From NCBI RefSeq assembly GCF_010015445.1, contig NC_053116.1, positions 33,476,785 to 33,540,784 on the forward strand: DNA of 64,000 bases, read 5' to 3'. The notes beneath the pieces were generated by a model that saw only the letters and a program-made list of their open reading frames with translations, had not been told where the DNA came from and made no database searches. The stretch comes from Perca fluviatilis (taxonomy: Eukaryota > Chordata > Actinopteri > Perciformes > Percidae). The first letter of the stretch is position 1; each line of letters starts with the position of its first letter. Positions 38,801-62,990 of this stretch are shown here, piece by piece. Made by a program: the position numbers and the translations under genes.

Positions 38801-41800
38801 CTGAAAGTTGGAAGTCTTCTGGTAGCTGTGCCAAGAGAAATCTCAATCCTTCCCAATCTTGCAGAGACGGAGAGCGTAGGTATATGTAAGGAGATAACAT
38901 AGGCACAGGCTAATTATTGCTAACTAACATGCTAGTTAACATTAGTAATTAAACTTAAACAGCTAATGTAAGTCCAAACTGCCTGCGAGCTTCTCCTGTA
39001 CTATACAGTCATTTCTAACGGTCAGGATTCTAACGGGAGGTGATGGGTTGTTAGCCTACAATCTCCCCATAGGAAGTATGCTTTTCAGATGCTCGCTTAC
39101 CCCCTTGGTTGGCAACACTCTTTGATTTATTTTTTTGTTATTGTTTTTGTTCCAAGGACTTTTCATATCTTAAGTTTGTATTTGTATACATTTATCAAAA
39201 CTTTAATATATTTTGATGTTCCTCTGTTCTGTTGTGACAATAAAACAAACAAGTTTATTTAATAACTAATGTTTTTTTTGATTATTTTTTTTAAAAATAT
39301 ATATCGGGCAATATATCGGATTTTTAAATCACCAAATATTTGTATTGATATTGGCCTTAAAAATCCTTTATCGGTTCGGGCTCTATAACAGATGACCATA
39401 AACTATTAAACAGCGATGAAGTGAACAATTATTCTAGACTTGATATGTTGTGGGAGTTGAAAGAAAAAAAAACTCTGGCATGAAGTTTCAACTTAATAAG
39501 AAGCCTACTTCAACTGAATGCAAAAATTTTAAATGAGTGGTGTCAGCTGTTTTATTAAGTTAAATCAATTATTTTAAACAAACAAAAACATTTTTAGCCA
39601 TGCTAATGGTGTAGCTCTAGGGATGGAAATGGCATGTCGTTGGGTCTACCACATGGTGCAGACTGAAATATCTCAACAACACAGGATCAATCATTTTGCT
39701 GATCTCTTAAATGGGACATCTGATGAAAAACTCACTTTTTCAGTGCTTGTGCACATACATTTGGGTATATGGAGTGCCTAGCTGTAGCACATGGACAACC
39801 TAAACCCAAATAATATCGAGGCAGGAAAACAAACGGCTCAAGACCAGAAACTGAACAATCACATTATGTCCTGTGATTGATTTCCCCCCCCACTGCTCAT
39901 CTGTCTATAGCAACACATGCATAATAGCATGTGACAGGAGAATAAGATTTCCACTGTGCTCTTCAGCAGACAGCTGAGCGTGCCTGACAGCTTCACTTTC
40001 GGACATCTCCTCCACCTCTCCCTCCTGTCATCCGTCCATTCCACTCCTCTCAAAATCAATGTGTTCCGCTGTAGCGAGCTAACAAGCAAGGTACACAACT
40101 CTGTATGAGTGAGTGTGTTGGTGGGACGGTCTGTGTTAAAGAAGGCCATGCTCTTCAAGAGAACATCTTCGCAATCACCCACCCCTAAAGAACATCAAGA
40201 CACACAAACGTTTACTGCACAACTCTACAGCACATCCAAAAAAAAGTCAATAACGCTCCAAAGTTAGGTTACATTTTGGTGAGGGAAAAACTGCCATGGC
40301 CATTTTCAAAGGGGTCCCTCTGTCACCTCAAGATATCTGAATGAAATGTCACTCAATACTCACTGATTGTAGAGCTGCATTTTTATTGTGTGTTCATGTT
40401 AAATAAAAAGTACATTAACATAACTGCTTTGGGGTCCATTCTCAATGTAAACATTGATACTTTTAATGCACCAGGTTAGAGGGAACCTTGTACAATTGCA
40501 GAATCTCTTTCATATCCAAGCTAAATTGGTATTGTTACTGAAAGGATTCTAACCTAACTGATATTGAATATAATATTGAATAAAATCAATCGGGGACCTA
40601 GTGAATCGGAATCAATTTGGAAAATCATTGATGATATCCACGCCCCTTTGCTGCGTGTCATCTTCCCCTTTTCTGTTATTCTCTAGCTCGGGGGTTCCCA
40701 AATTTTTTGGTCTGGGGTAGCCCCCAGGCCCTGTTCCCAGTGTGTTCCAAATGTTCAATACTAGTCATTATTTAAAAGTGGATATTGTGATTTTGTATGG
40801 CGGTACAATTAGAGTCAAGTCCTTACTGCACCCGGATTGGACTCCAGCCAAGGGCTCCCGGCTGCTTTGCCTTTTGCTGCATTTTGAATTTGTTGAGCTG
40901 CTCTACGATCTGTCCACGTACCCGCTGGTAACTGCTCTAGTTCTAGCGCTCTATAATGACAAGGGTAATAAAAGCCCCAAAAAGATTATCTTTAAAAAAA
41001 AGAAGAACTTTAATGCCTTCAAGCCTACTGTAGCAAATATGGCATGGTTGTAAAAGAGAACAAGACAAAGTTCATGGTAATTATGGGTTCTTAGGAAGAT
41101 TAGCTGCACATTTTTACCCATGGGTGATAGGTACTGTAAGGCTCTCTTGGTTTGATGTTCACAGTTCCCTGACCTAATTATAACTGAACTTTGAGGAGAA
41201 ACAGAAACATTTAAAACAGACTAATACTCTTATTTGCTACTGATTACGATGCCCTATTTAGCTTGAAAAGAAAAGTGTTTAAAGCTGCTATCTGTTCTGC
41301 TGTTTTTTTATGGATGTGTGGCTCGGCTTCAAGTATCATTCAATTCTATCGACGTCCTCTACATGGTGTTTATTAGGGGCAGGGCATCGCTCACTACAGG
41401 CTTCAGTAAAAAAAAAACAGGCCAACCATTCATAATCGCACCCATGGGCCCTTTAGAGTAATCAATAGGCCTAACCCTAATGTATACAAACTGTAGGCAT
41501 AGGAGCTTGTTTTAGGATATTTTGTGAATGTGTTAGAGTGCCCATATTATGCTAATTTTCAGGTTCATAATTGTATTTTGAGGTTGTACCAGAATAGGTT
41601 TACAAAATATAATATGGTATTTTCCAAAAAACACCATATTTTTGTTGTACTGCACATTGCAGCAGCTCCTCTTTTCACCCTTTGTGTTGAGCTCTCTGTT
41701 TTAGCTACAGAGTGAGGCATCTCACTTCTATCCCATCTTTGTTGGGAGTCGCACATGCGCAGTAGCTAGGTAAGGACTACTAGCTAGAAGCTAGCGCGGT

Positions 41801-42517
41801 TAGCCACCTCATTCTCAATGGCAAAACACTGCTACAACACTATAGAACTACTGACATGTCCCTCGTCTGCAGGTATTCCACGCAAAATCGGAAGTGCGCC
41901 CTCGTTTAGAAGAAGTCTCCCGGCTAATCCTGCCTTGTACTGACTGAAGTTGTAGAAACAGCTAGCTGATGTGGTATTAGCTAAAGTGGTTAGCACGCAC
42001 CAAATGTTTCGGCCGATGACGTAGACCAGTGTCTGTGGCGGTACCGCCCCCCAGGGGGCGTTCAGAAGATGATGGGGGGCGTTGGAAGCAATATTTTGGA
42101 AAGGGGGGCGTTGAGGTGCCCTTGGGTGGCGTTTGTTTGAAAGCTAGTTTAAACCAAAGATTCACAATAACAATACATGTTTACACTTAAACTACTAAAA
42201 AATCAGTGGTCTGCAACATTAAAAGCTGACAGTTTACAGCACTGCAACTGGACGAGACGTTGGATCATAACTCTTCTGTGCTTCTGTCAGCTTAGTTTGG
42301 CACAGCTCCGTGCTGCCTTCATGGAAACGGGACGTCAGAGCATCATCTTAAATGAGCTCTGTACTACGTGAAGCTGCGTTCAGATTTAATAAAAAAATAA
42401 AAAAATCGCCGCGACGTCCTGTTGTATTCTTTAACCCCCCCCCCCACACACACACACACTTATTTCCATTCGGCAGTAGGTGTTGTTCTTCAAGTCGTTT
42501 GTCATCACCAAAATACT

Positions 42518-42609
<92 letters not shown>

Positions 42610-45600
42610 CCTTCTGCTTTTACCCCTTGATAAGTGCCAGCTTGTTTTCCGTTGGAACAATTCGATTATAGATTTAGATTTGAATGAAAAATAGATTTGA
42701 ATGTTAAATTGCTAGCCGTTTCTGATTGGCTACCGTTAGTATTTGTAATAATAATAATACATTTTATTTAAAGCGCAACACCCAAGGTCACTTCACAAAC
42801 AAAAAAGGACATTCAAATGATAGTAATCTTATGAAGGTGCTGAGGTTCACACCAGGGACATGCAGCAGGTATTTTGATAATACCTAATTATAGTTTGAAT
42901 GTTACATATCTAGTCGTTCTGATTGGCTGCCGTTATTTAATTTGAATGTCAAATGGTTGCATTTTTTTTTTTAAACTTGTAAATATATATAATTTCTATT
43001 CACATGGCTTTTTTGATACCTGGGAAACTAATACATGTGTTGTTTGTCATTCAATGATTAGATGTTCTGATTATTTTTGATAACAATAGTAACAACAATA
43101 ATAGGCCTATATTAGGGTGTAATCATTAATATTCGGGGCAATTGGCCTACATAATATTTGATGGGGGGCGTTAGGGACCTGGATAATGGATAGGGGGGCG
43201 CTGGCACAAAAAAGGTTGAGAACCACTGACAGACGGTCCTGCCGATTTTGACCAGCTCACTGGGAGACACCCGGAGACTGAAGGCAGGATACATTCAGAA
43301 ACACGTATCTCACTCAAAACAGCATGGATGGTTGTTTTTTCCCAAGTTTGTATGTGTGTGGAAGCACCAGAGACACAAAACAATACCCCAAATCCCAGAA
43401 AAAGTGATTTTTTCATAATATGGGCACTTTAAGTACTTTGAAATCTCATCATCAATCTATTTATTCTAAAAATGCATTTTAATGACGTTTGCATGCCTAA
43501 ATTTGTTGTAATTCTTTGGTCATCTTTGACTTAAATATTAATTCAAATGCTTTTAATGTCTTTTTATAGCTTTGAAGCACTTTGTAACCCTGTTTTGGAA
43601 AGTACATAAAACATGTTTGAACTTACAGGAAGTCTACGTTAGGAAGTGCTGCTGTAAAGCCCACTCTGACAGTGTAGTAAACCAGACAATACCTTATCCC
43701 GCTGAATTAACCCCAAACTATCAGCTAGGCCAAAATATGTCGTTGTCATTTGGGGCGAACTTACTGTGTACTACACTTTAACTCATAGCTTGATAAAAGA
43801 AATGCGTGTGATTCTACTTCACCTTAAGATCGGGCAGATCAGGGAACAGCGGATGGGCCCCTTCATTCAGCACTCTGGAGACAGCGCTCAGCACACGAGG
43901 TAGGTCGCTTCCAAACGAACGGAAAATGATGGCAAACTCCCTTCCTTCCTGCACCAGGTCTTTGAGCAGCTGGAAGAAGGAGGGGAGGATCCAGTGGTAC
44001 AGTTGCCCACCCTCTCCTTTTACACACAGCTCTCTGTCTCCCTGCAGGGAATGGAGTCAAAGAGCAGTCAGTAACACATACTTTATCTGGGATCAAGGAT
44101 GCTATATAGCCTGGTCCTGTGAGGCTCTTCCTATGTGGCTGGGGGCTGTGTTATTGGTTGATATTTTTTTGATACATTTCTTCTCTGTGAAACATATTTC
44201 AAATAAGTCAAAATGCATTTGAATGCATCTGCCAATACGGCCAATACATTTGCCATTCATTTTAAAATAAAAAAAATAACGATGCAGAGTTTTGAGGTAC
44301 ATCCCAATTTTAAACAGTCTGAAGTCAAGCTAATATCAATGTTTGCATCAACTTATGTCTGCGGAGCAGTGTTTTCTACACTGAAACAAGTCAAAACATT
44401 GTTCTGTTCTTAAGGAAAGACTTGCTTTGAGTTGCCACAACTGAGTACAAGCCAGACACGAGAAGGATTGTGGATAACAAAGACTCAGGTTTCCCACTGG
44501 GTCAATATACTGTAGGTAAGAAAAAAAAAACTATGACAACTGATGTGTACTATGACTGTCATTAGATCCGGAAGTCACTGCTGCTGTTGTAATGTGGACG
44601 TGCACCTGTCGTGTGGCTATTTGCTTTGGTGCAGGTTTTTCTTTTGGCTCTTTATGCTGAGCTGGTTGGCCACCCCTGCTATATAGCTTGCAACAACAAC
44701 AAAAATGTCAGGGAAATCTTACTCATTTTCACACAGCAACTTTACCACCTATCAGCAGAGCCACTTTGCCAATGAAAGAATGACCAAGCATGACCTGAAG
44801 ACTACAGTTTTCCTCCCATACACCATGGGGTTTGATCTGCATGACCAAACAGGGCCTGACAACTGTAAAAGTTACAGAATATATTGTAACGGTCAGCCCA
44901 GTGCTGCAGTGTTGAATAAGGAGGCGATGACTGGCTTGCAACTTCGGTGCATTTATTTAGGGAACGCAGCTTAACTCAGGTCACTGTTGGCCATGACCAC
45001 GCCGTCCATTCAGTCGCCAACAACAGACCGAAACCCCCGCTCTTCCTCCACCACCCAATCACAAAAACTCGGGTTGACGTTGACGATGTCGCGAGACAAT
45101 CCCCACCCCAATAGGTCTCATATAACCACATTGACCTCTGCTGGTAACATTAGTGCATAACACAAACACATGTAAACATCTGCATAACTGATGAACTCAT
45201 AATAACAGGGACACATTAACTCAGCTCATTACAATTAAAAAAATTAATTAAAAAACCTGCTTGCGCTACAAGCTAAGTGTCAAAAAGCTACAGCTGAAAT
45301 CCCACAAGTATACTTTAAAAATGAATGAATGCATGAATCTAACAATGTTTTGAGATGGTTTATGAGGAGATGTGAAAATACCCCTTACGTTTGTGATGCA
45401 GTTAAAAAAGGCTGCTAGAAAGTAAGGAAACTAAACTAAGTTGCATAATGTACAACTATTCGCTTAACTCGTGTACCTCCGGTGTATATGCGTCACCATA
45501 GATTTTTCAGGTTAAGCAGACCGGTTTGTCTCGTTTCGCAGAAGAAAAAAAACGACCACATCAGCTGGGTTATACTAGCTGCTGAACAGAGGATGAATGC

Positions 45601-47795
45601 TCAGTTCATACAGGAGAGGGAAAAGTGAGCTCTAAAGTATGGCAGTGGGTGATCTTTATGTGGAATTTAGTTTAAATTGGAAAAGTACAAATTACAGGCA
45701 GACTATTTGTAGTGTTAGCAACACCACAATCCTCAAGGTCAGAAGAAATATGATCAAAAATAATCACTACAAACTTTGTAAAAACTGTGTTAAGTATCAC
45801 ATTTCATTTGAATGTAAGAGTGGAAACATGATTTGTACTCATCTGTAATGAGTAATAGGGAAAATACTAGCCAAAGTACTACTGTTAAAATTAATGTTAT
45901 TATTACAGTTGGATAAGGTCGGATTATACAGTTGTTTAAGTAATTTATGATGCACTTCATTCCTGCCAGGTGCCATTGTTTGGTCATTACTGCATCGATA
46001 AATGTAATGTAATCAAGGTCTCTCTTAAGTCAATAAAAATGTAAAAACTAGTAGTGATCAGAAGGGGGGGGGGGGTTTGAGGATTAATCAGGCCTTCTCA
46101 TCCATTCTCTCTTATACGATGCTTGCCTTGGTGCCCTCAGGCCAGCGGAGCAGCTCCAGATGTTCATCCAGAATCCCGCGGAAACGTCTCCCAGCAGCGG
46201 AGGTGAAACCTGCCATCTTTCCAAAATGAGAGTGGTAACTAACTGCATCATCGCACGGTGGGAGCAGCGAGGCCGAGTCACTCAGCCATTCCCACTTTCC
46301 TGCAGAGAGGTGAGGAGAACAAGGTTTTCGTGAATGGTATTAAATGTAGACACACTAAACATCAAACAATGAGTGGAGGATGCTAGTACAGTACTGGAGC
46401 GAGACCTGGCTCCCAGGGTTGTTCTGAAGCCCTCAAGGAATTCTAATAGGGCTGTGCTCGATTAAAGAAATTCTTAGTCGACTAACACTCATTCAATTGT
46501 ATCGACTAATCGATTAATTGATTTAATCGACAGATCTGTAAATCGGAGTCATGCAAAAGCACCACTTTAATTCTTGCGTTTACCAGAGATGTGCTTGTAC
46601 GTTTCTTGGAAATGAAAAAAGCATAAAACAGGACTAATCGACTAAAGAAATCTAAGTTGACTTAGACCAAAACAACCGATTAGTCGACTAATCGACTAAG
46701 AGGGAGCAGCCCTAGATTCTAATATTTCTTGCTAAAAATGCAGTAGTGCAGCCAAGGATAATATAAGTCAATAACATTCATGATTACATTTCTCCATTGT
46801 CTCTGATGACTTTAAGGCAGCTGTACACAAGCCAATTTTTTGGAGAATTATCACTTCAGGTACATCGGAGCTAAATACAGAGAGATGTTGGAAGAAAAAA
46901 AACCATTTGAAAATGAGCCAACAAACAGATCAACTCTCCAATAAATGGCTCTAGACCTTATTCTTTAAAAAAATAAATAAATAAATAAAAAAACGTTAAT
47001 TTAAATCTTAACTTCTACATCAGCATAACGATCATATCGTAAACAATGACTTTATACATAGTTATATTATTGATGACCTGCCATTCGGCATATGTGCGAT
47101 TCCAATAATGCATTTTCATTTTAATAACGTCAATTATTATTAGGCTAATTTTGGTTGGTTGACAGCTTGTTTTTAGGCTACTCATAGTTTCGGGAAAAGT
47201 AGGCTAGATTAGATTAGATTAGATTAGATAAACTTTATTAATCCCAAATTGGGCAGCAAAAAAAATATAAAACACACAGCACACATACAGAATATACAAG
47301 AAATAATAAATAGGATAGAATACAAGAACTATTCAAAAATAAACATAAAAAATACAAAAGAAAGAATGTACAAACGTACACAAGTGGCGAATAAAAAAGG
47401 AGGACTTTTTCTGACAGATTATTAGATGGAATTCGGCACAACAGGAACAACGACTTCGCTGACTGGGCAAATCCTTGTGGGATTCGGAAAAGTACTATCA
47501 AGTCCATTTCCAGTTTACCTTTTTTGCTAATCTTTCCCCAGGTGACAGTCGAGAGGAAATGGTCCAGGGCAGCTTCTATCCCCTGAGCTATCACGGTGTC
47601 CGACACCAGTATGGTGTTGTTGAGGTCGATGTGCAGGACTAACTTTTTCCTCTGGTCATGATTCAATGGCCACAGCTCCCGAGGGACTGTCAACGCGGGG
47701 TCACCGGTCCCACACGCGAGCTCAGGGGCATTCCTGTCGTTTGTCCCTTCATGTTCTTCAGCTTCGCGACCGTTGTTCTCGCCGAACTCCGCCAT
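32666..47795 (-). CDS. Uncharacterised HAD-like protein, six exons, complete
   Basis: Exons: 47795-47519, 46299-46127, 44041-43823, 38245-38085, 38001-37869, 32842-32666; together 379 codons plus stop, in frame at each junction. The start ATG reads MAEFGENNGR. After an acidic N-terminus comes KLVLHIDLNNTILVSD (residues 51-66), which looks like HAD motif I with Asp57 but Asn59 in place of the second Asp. FAIIFRSFGSD (186-196) fits motif II with Ser192. HIFIDDHIRQDD, with Asp306-Asp307, fits motif IV. The C-terminus has TSELYDITLVQTDLLRAI and CLENYERN. I recognise the layout as a vertebrate protein family of unknown function and give no symbol. A phosphohydrolase fold is inferred; activity is uncertain because of Asn59. 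The neighbour usp19 lies upstream on the same strand. Confidence 0.85.
33684..35299 (-). mobile_element. Tc1-like transposon, copy 2, both ends present
   Basis: Termini CAGTACAGGCCAAAAGTTTG and its inverse GGCCTGTACTG, flanked by TA on both sides (33682-33683, 35300-35301). 1616 bp, the usual Tc1 size. Same family as copy 1, opposite direction. Confidence 0.92.
33844..34964 (-). pseudogene. Tc1 transposase, nearly full length but inactive (copy 2)
   Basis: One frame (34964-33924) covers the helix-turn-helix region, first Asp (VLWSDESKFEIFG) and second Asp (FQQDMYPKHTS). It then runs LNPIVMVW, where the usual acidic residue after Pro-Ile is Val. The last 60 residues (GELDRRVQAKGPTSAKHLW) are in another frame, so there is a late frameshift near 34030. 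Loss of the third catalytic residue implies a dead enzyme. Confidence 0.88.
35443..35679. mobile_element. Long-TIR MITE, family B, copy 2 (best preserved)
   Basis: About 50-bp arms: TTTTTCACAGAAGACATTTT with GGTAGGAAAAGCACAGGTGT, and the inverse at 35630-35679 with few changes. 237 bp in total, within the last intron of the HAD-like gene. Confidence 0.87.
36372..37458. mobile_element. Inverted-repeat element, about 1.1 kb (family F)
   Basis: Left TTTATAAAGTGACTATATGC and right CATATAGCCACTTTAA are inverse. No coding sequence recognised. Lies in the last intron of the HAD-like gene. Confidence 0.7.
37869..38245 (-). CDS. HAD-like gene exons 4 (38245-38085) and 5 (38001-37869)
   Basis: Exon 4 runs from LNVNTTPGKIRCS to GLGGFQDHYDW, with the Trp codon split TG|G by an 83-bp intron. 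Exon 5 reads WASNTFSIRGGKPLWVDP, then HIFIDDHIRQDDEHTIVHPK before GTACTG. The Asp-Asp pair is the candidate metal-binding motif IV. Confidence 0.87.
38505..39385. mobile_element. hAT-like element TAGAGCCCGACGATATATCG
   Basis: Ends TAGAGCCCGACGATATATCG and TATCGGTTCGGGCTCTA are inverted. Flanks TTACAGAT and TAACAGAT match at seven of eight bases. Its middle (38677-39010) is shared with the family D element at 20.0-21.2 kb. Lies in intron 3 of the HAD-like gene. Confidence 0.82.
39600..39690. repeat. Interspersed repeat fragment (inverse of 15835-16130 family)
   Basis: Contains GCAGACTGAAATATCTCAAC. Short, ends unclear. Confidence 0.5.
42027..43228. mobile_element. hAT-like insertion (CAGTG...CACTG) inside the TTAA-type element
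   Basis: Starts CAGTGTCTGTGGCGGTACCG and ends AAAAGGTTGAGAACCACTG, a hAT/Charlie-type terminus. Flanks ACGTAGAC and ACAGACGG are similar but not identical. Contains a (GT)n run and no recognisable transposase. Confidence 0.7.
42522..42608. repeat. (GT)n microsatellite
   Basis: About 87 bp of pure GT inside the hAT-like insertion. Confidence 0.95.
43823..44041 (-). CDS. HAD-like gene exon 3 with motif II-like segment
   Basis: Phase 0 at both ends, 73 codons. Begins GDRELCVKGEGGQLYHWILP and contains FQLLKDLVQEGREFAIIFRS. Ends LFPDLPDLK before GTGAAG. The Ser of FRSFGSD is the candidate motif II residue. Confidence 0.85.
46127..46299 (-). CDS. HAD-like gene exon 2
   Basis: Acceptor CTCTGCAG, then GKWEWLSDSASLLPP and a segment ending LLRWPEGTK. 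Two donors fit phase 0: a GC donor (CCAAG|GCAAGC) ending the exon at 46127, or a weaker GT donor (CATC|GTATAAG) ending it at 46118 and adding three residues. The GC site matches the consensus better outside the C. Confidence 0.78.
46447..46714. mobile_element. Small hAT-like element rich in CGATTA/TAATCG
   Basis: Left TAGGGCTGTGCTCGATTA and right AGGGAGCAGCCCTA are inverse. Flanks AATTCTAA and GATTCTAA match at seven of eight bases. 268 bp, in intron 1 of the HAD-like gene. Confidence 0.82.
47206..47420. repeat. LINE-type 3' end with (GATTA)n tail
   Basis: GATTAGATTAGATTAGATAA precedes ACTTTATTAATCCCAAATTG, the usual inverse-oriented tail of a fish LINE. It overlaps the intron just after exon 1 of the HAD-like gene. 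Confidence 0.6.
47519..47795 (-). CDS. HAD-like gene exon 1 with start codon and motif I
   Basis: ATG at 47795-47793. Encodes the acidic leader and KLVLHIDLNNTILVSD, then FLSTVTWGKISKK plus one base before donor GTAAAC. The next exon completes KGKWEW. No signal peptide is seen, so the protein is probably cytosolic. Confidence 0.85.
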
Positions 47796-47999
47796 TAGGG
47801 TGATACCACTGACGACACGTTATTGGCTTGAAAATATTCAACTAAAACTTACCGGCTCAGCCTTCTGAGTCATTATGATTATTTACCTGTACTTCCTTCC
47901 TTCATCTTATTTTTCTTCTTCTGGTGCTCAGTGTATACTAGCAGCCAGTGGAGAGAGCGCCATCTTCGGCTGAAATTGATAACCTTAACGATGGCTCAG

Positions 48000-48210
48000 T
48001 TCCATCCGGTTCCATCAAGTGTCCCAGTAAGCTATTCCAGTGGGTCAGCATGCATAATACCAGGGCCTCTCCTAAGTGGAATGCAGCCATCATTAATGGT
48101 TTCGAATAGGCTACACCTATGCTTTTCCTACAATGACATTTCGACATGTCTGCCGCATAGACTGTTAATAATAATATACAGTCATACAGTCTATGGTCTG
48201 CCGTGAAAAA
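48000..48210. mobile_element. Long-TIR MITE, family B, copy 3, interrupted
   Basis: Shares CAGCATGCATAATACCAGGG and GCAGCCATCATTAATGGTTT with copy 1, and the right arm CTATGCTTTTCCTACAATGA. Left arm lost. A 40-bp insertion splits the right arm. Confidence 0.72.
48156..48195. mobile_element. 40-bp inverted-repeat insertion with 8-bp target duplication
   Basis: CATAGACTGT at the left and ACAGTCTATG at the right form a perfect 10-bp inverted repeat around a 20-bp AT-rich centre. The flanks are identical: GTCTGCCG at 48148-48155 and at 48196-48203. The other family B copies lack it. Confidence 0.7.
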
Positions 48211-49069
48211 AAGGTCTATTGACTAATGAGAATGATTGTTAAAGTGTTAACAAGCAGGCACTATTAGCATGAACAGATTTTATGGAACAAAACATTCATT
48301 ATGAATTTCTATACGTTTTAATACATTTGAGTTACCTATTACAAACAAAGATGTCTTGTAAAGCAAGTTTCTGTCACTGAATATCAAATACTCCTGGAAT
48401 TTCTGTGGTCAAAACAATTTTGTGGTCAATTTCTTTTTCCATTGTATACAAACGTATTTGGAATGATGTGTAGGAAAATTGGTCATGCTGTATGGAAATT
48501 ATGCTTTAATTTATGCCTTACTGAATAGGAATGTTGTGTTCTTAATTTTTTTTTTATTTTTGGGATATTCCATGCTTCTTTATTGATATTCAGCTACTAC
48601 ATTCAAATCGTTTCAAAATAAAAAAGCTGCAAAGGACACAAAATATTTTTAAAACTAATAACTAATTTACACTGTAGTCTACACCTTAACTTTCTCCTCC
48701 TACATATTCATATATCTATTTCATGTAAAGAACTCCCTACGAACCTCCCTCCTTATACCTAATGTTAATTTGTGTAATTTTATAGTTCTTATATATATAT
48801 ATTAAAGTGTCAATTACAAACAGTTTGTACATGCCCAGACAGTCCTGAGGCAGGGCTACTTTAGGTCTGACTGGGCGGGTTCCTGGGTGCCTGGGAAAAA
48901 CTCCAGATCAGGTACAAAAATAGAAACACCTCCGATACTTGACAACAGAACTTCACACGACTACTAATCCACAGATATATATGAACTAACATAACTATGA
49001 AAAAAAAAAAAAAAAAACTTGTCAGGCATCTTGTAACATTCATCCGTAAAAAAGAACAAAACCATTCAT

Positions 49070-50155
49070 GTAAGCAGTTCTCAAAATTGTTTTATTTATA
49101 TTAACCATTTATATGTATCCACAGCAGCATTGTTAATGATCCCCACTTTATATATGCAGTCTATTACAAAGGAGAGGAGGGGTGAGACTGGACAACTCAC
49201 GCAAAACTGAAATAATGAAATGAAAAAGTTTGTAGGGGGAGGGGGGTATGTAACAGGGGCTGGGGTTACAGCCTGAACATGCAGTCATGCACATTTCAGT
49301 TTATACTGAAGCCTTTGACAATTGCATCCACAGGATCGAATATCTAAACAAGTACAAAAAAATATAAGAATACGCTAGAGCAACAGAAGCCAAATTAAGC
49401 TTATAAAGCGTCAAAAGACAAAAGCGTGTGCCCTCCAAAATTATAAAAAGTAGCAAGTCAGCACCCGTCTCACATTGTTTTTCATGACATCCGTCGCTAC
49501 AATTCCAATCGAACTTACAGAATACCCTGCTACAAACAAAACAACTCCGGCAATACAAAAAATAAAATAAAAACAGTACACACATTACAACAATCTTTAC
49601 TCAAACTCCCTCAAATGTACCCAAATAAAAAGGACCATAGCTTTAGCCAGGGATTAACAGGTCTGGTCAAGGTTAGCAGTGAGGTCTTTAGCTTGAAACC
49701 AGATCACAAGGTGCGTTGGTGTGTGGAAGCCTGGCAGGCGCTCCACTCAACTCGGTTGGTTGAGGATGAATTCCTGCAGCAGTTTGTAACAAGCTGCTAA
49801 ACAGGAGCTCGGAGATTACAGAAGTGTGTTAGCTTCTGTGTATGCGTGTGTGTCACTATATACACCGAATGGATATAACTACATATACAGCTGGTTAAGT
49901 GTTTATCAATGGGTAAGTATATTAATGTGAGTATATCAATGATGTGTGTGTCAAGTTAGTACATGTCTATATGCAGCCTCTGACGGTCTTTCACAACTGA
50001 GTGCAGTCGTATTCTCAAAAACCACCTTAAGGTCTTCCACAGATCCAGAAGCCTGGGTTATTAATGAGCACCGATGGGTCTTTAGCGGAGGAGTTAGCTT
50101 CCACTTCCCTGGATCGCCAGGCTCTGATCTGGATTTCCTTCAGTCCTCTCCTTGA
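49070..50155 (-). other. usp19: Putative 3' UTR of the soluble usp19 transcript
   Basis: Non-coding sequence after the TAG stop at 50158-50156. A minus-strand AATAAA lies at 49096-49091, so the transcript could end near 49070. No other gene signal is seen here. The end is inferred from the signal only. Confidence 0.5.

Positions 50156-62990
<12,835 letters not shown>

Larger units (their letters stand above)
41533..43432. mobile_element. TTAA-type element (AGTGCCCATATTATG ends) split by a hAT-like insertion
   Basis: Left AGAGTGCCCATATTATG and right CATAATATGGGCACTTTAA are inverse. The host body resumes at GACGGTCCTGCCG after the insertion at 42027-43228. Without the insertion the element is about 700 bp. 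Lies in intron 3 of the HAD-like gene. Confidence 0.82.

Noticed and set aside
39859..40182. 107-codon minus-strand open frame in intron 3 of the HAD-like gene
   Set aside because: Exons 3 and 4 join in phase without it and it shows no family motif or convincing splice sites.
44705..44974. 89-codon plus-strand open frame
   Set aside because: Antisense to an intron, no recognisable motif, no sign of splicing or promoter.
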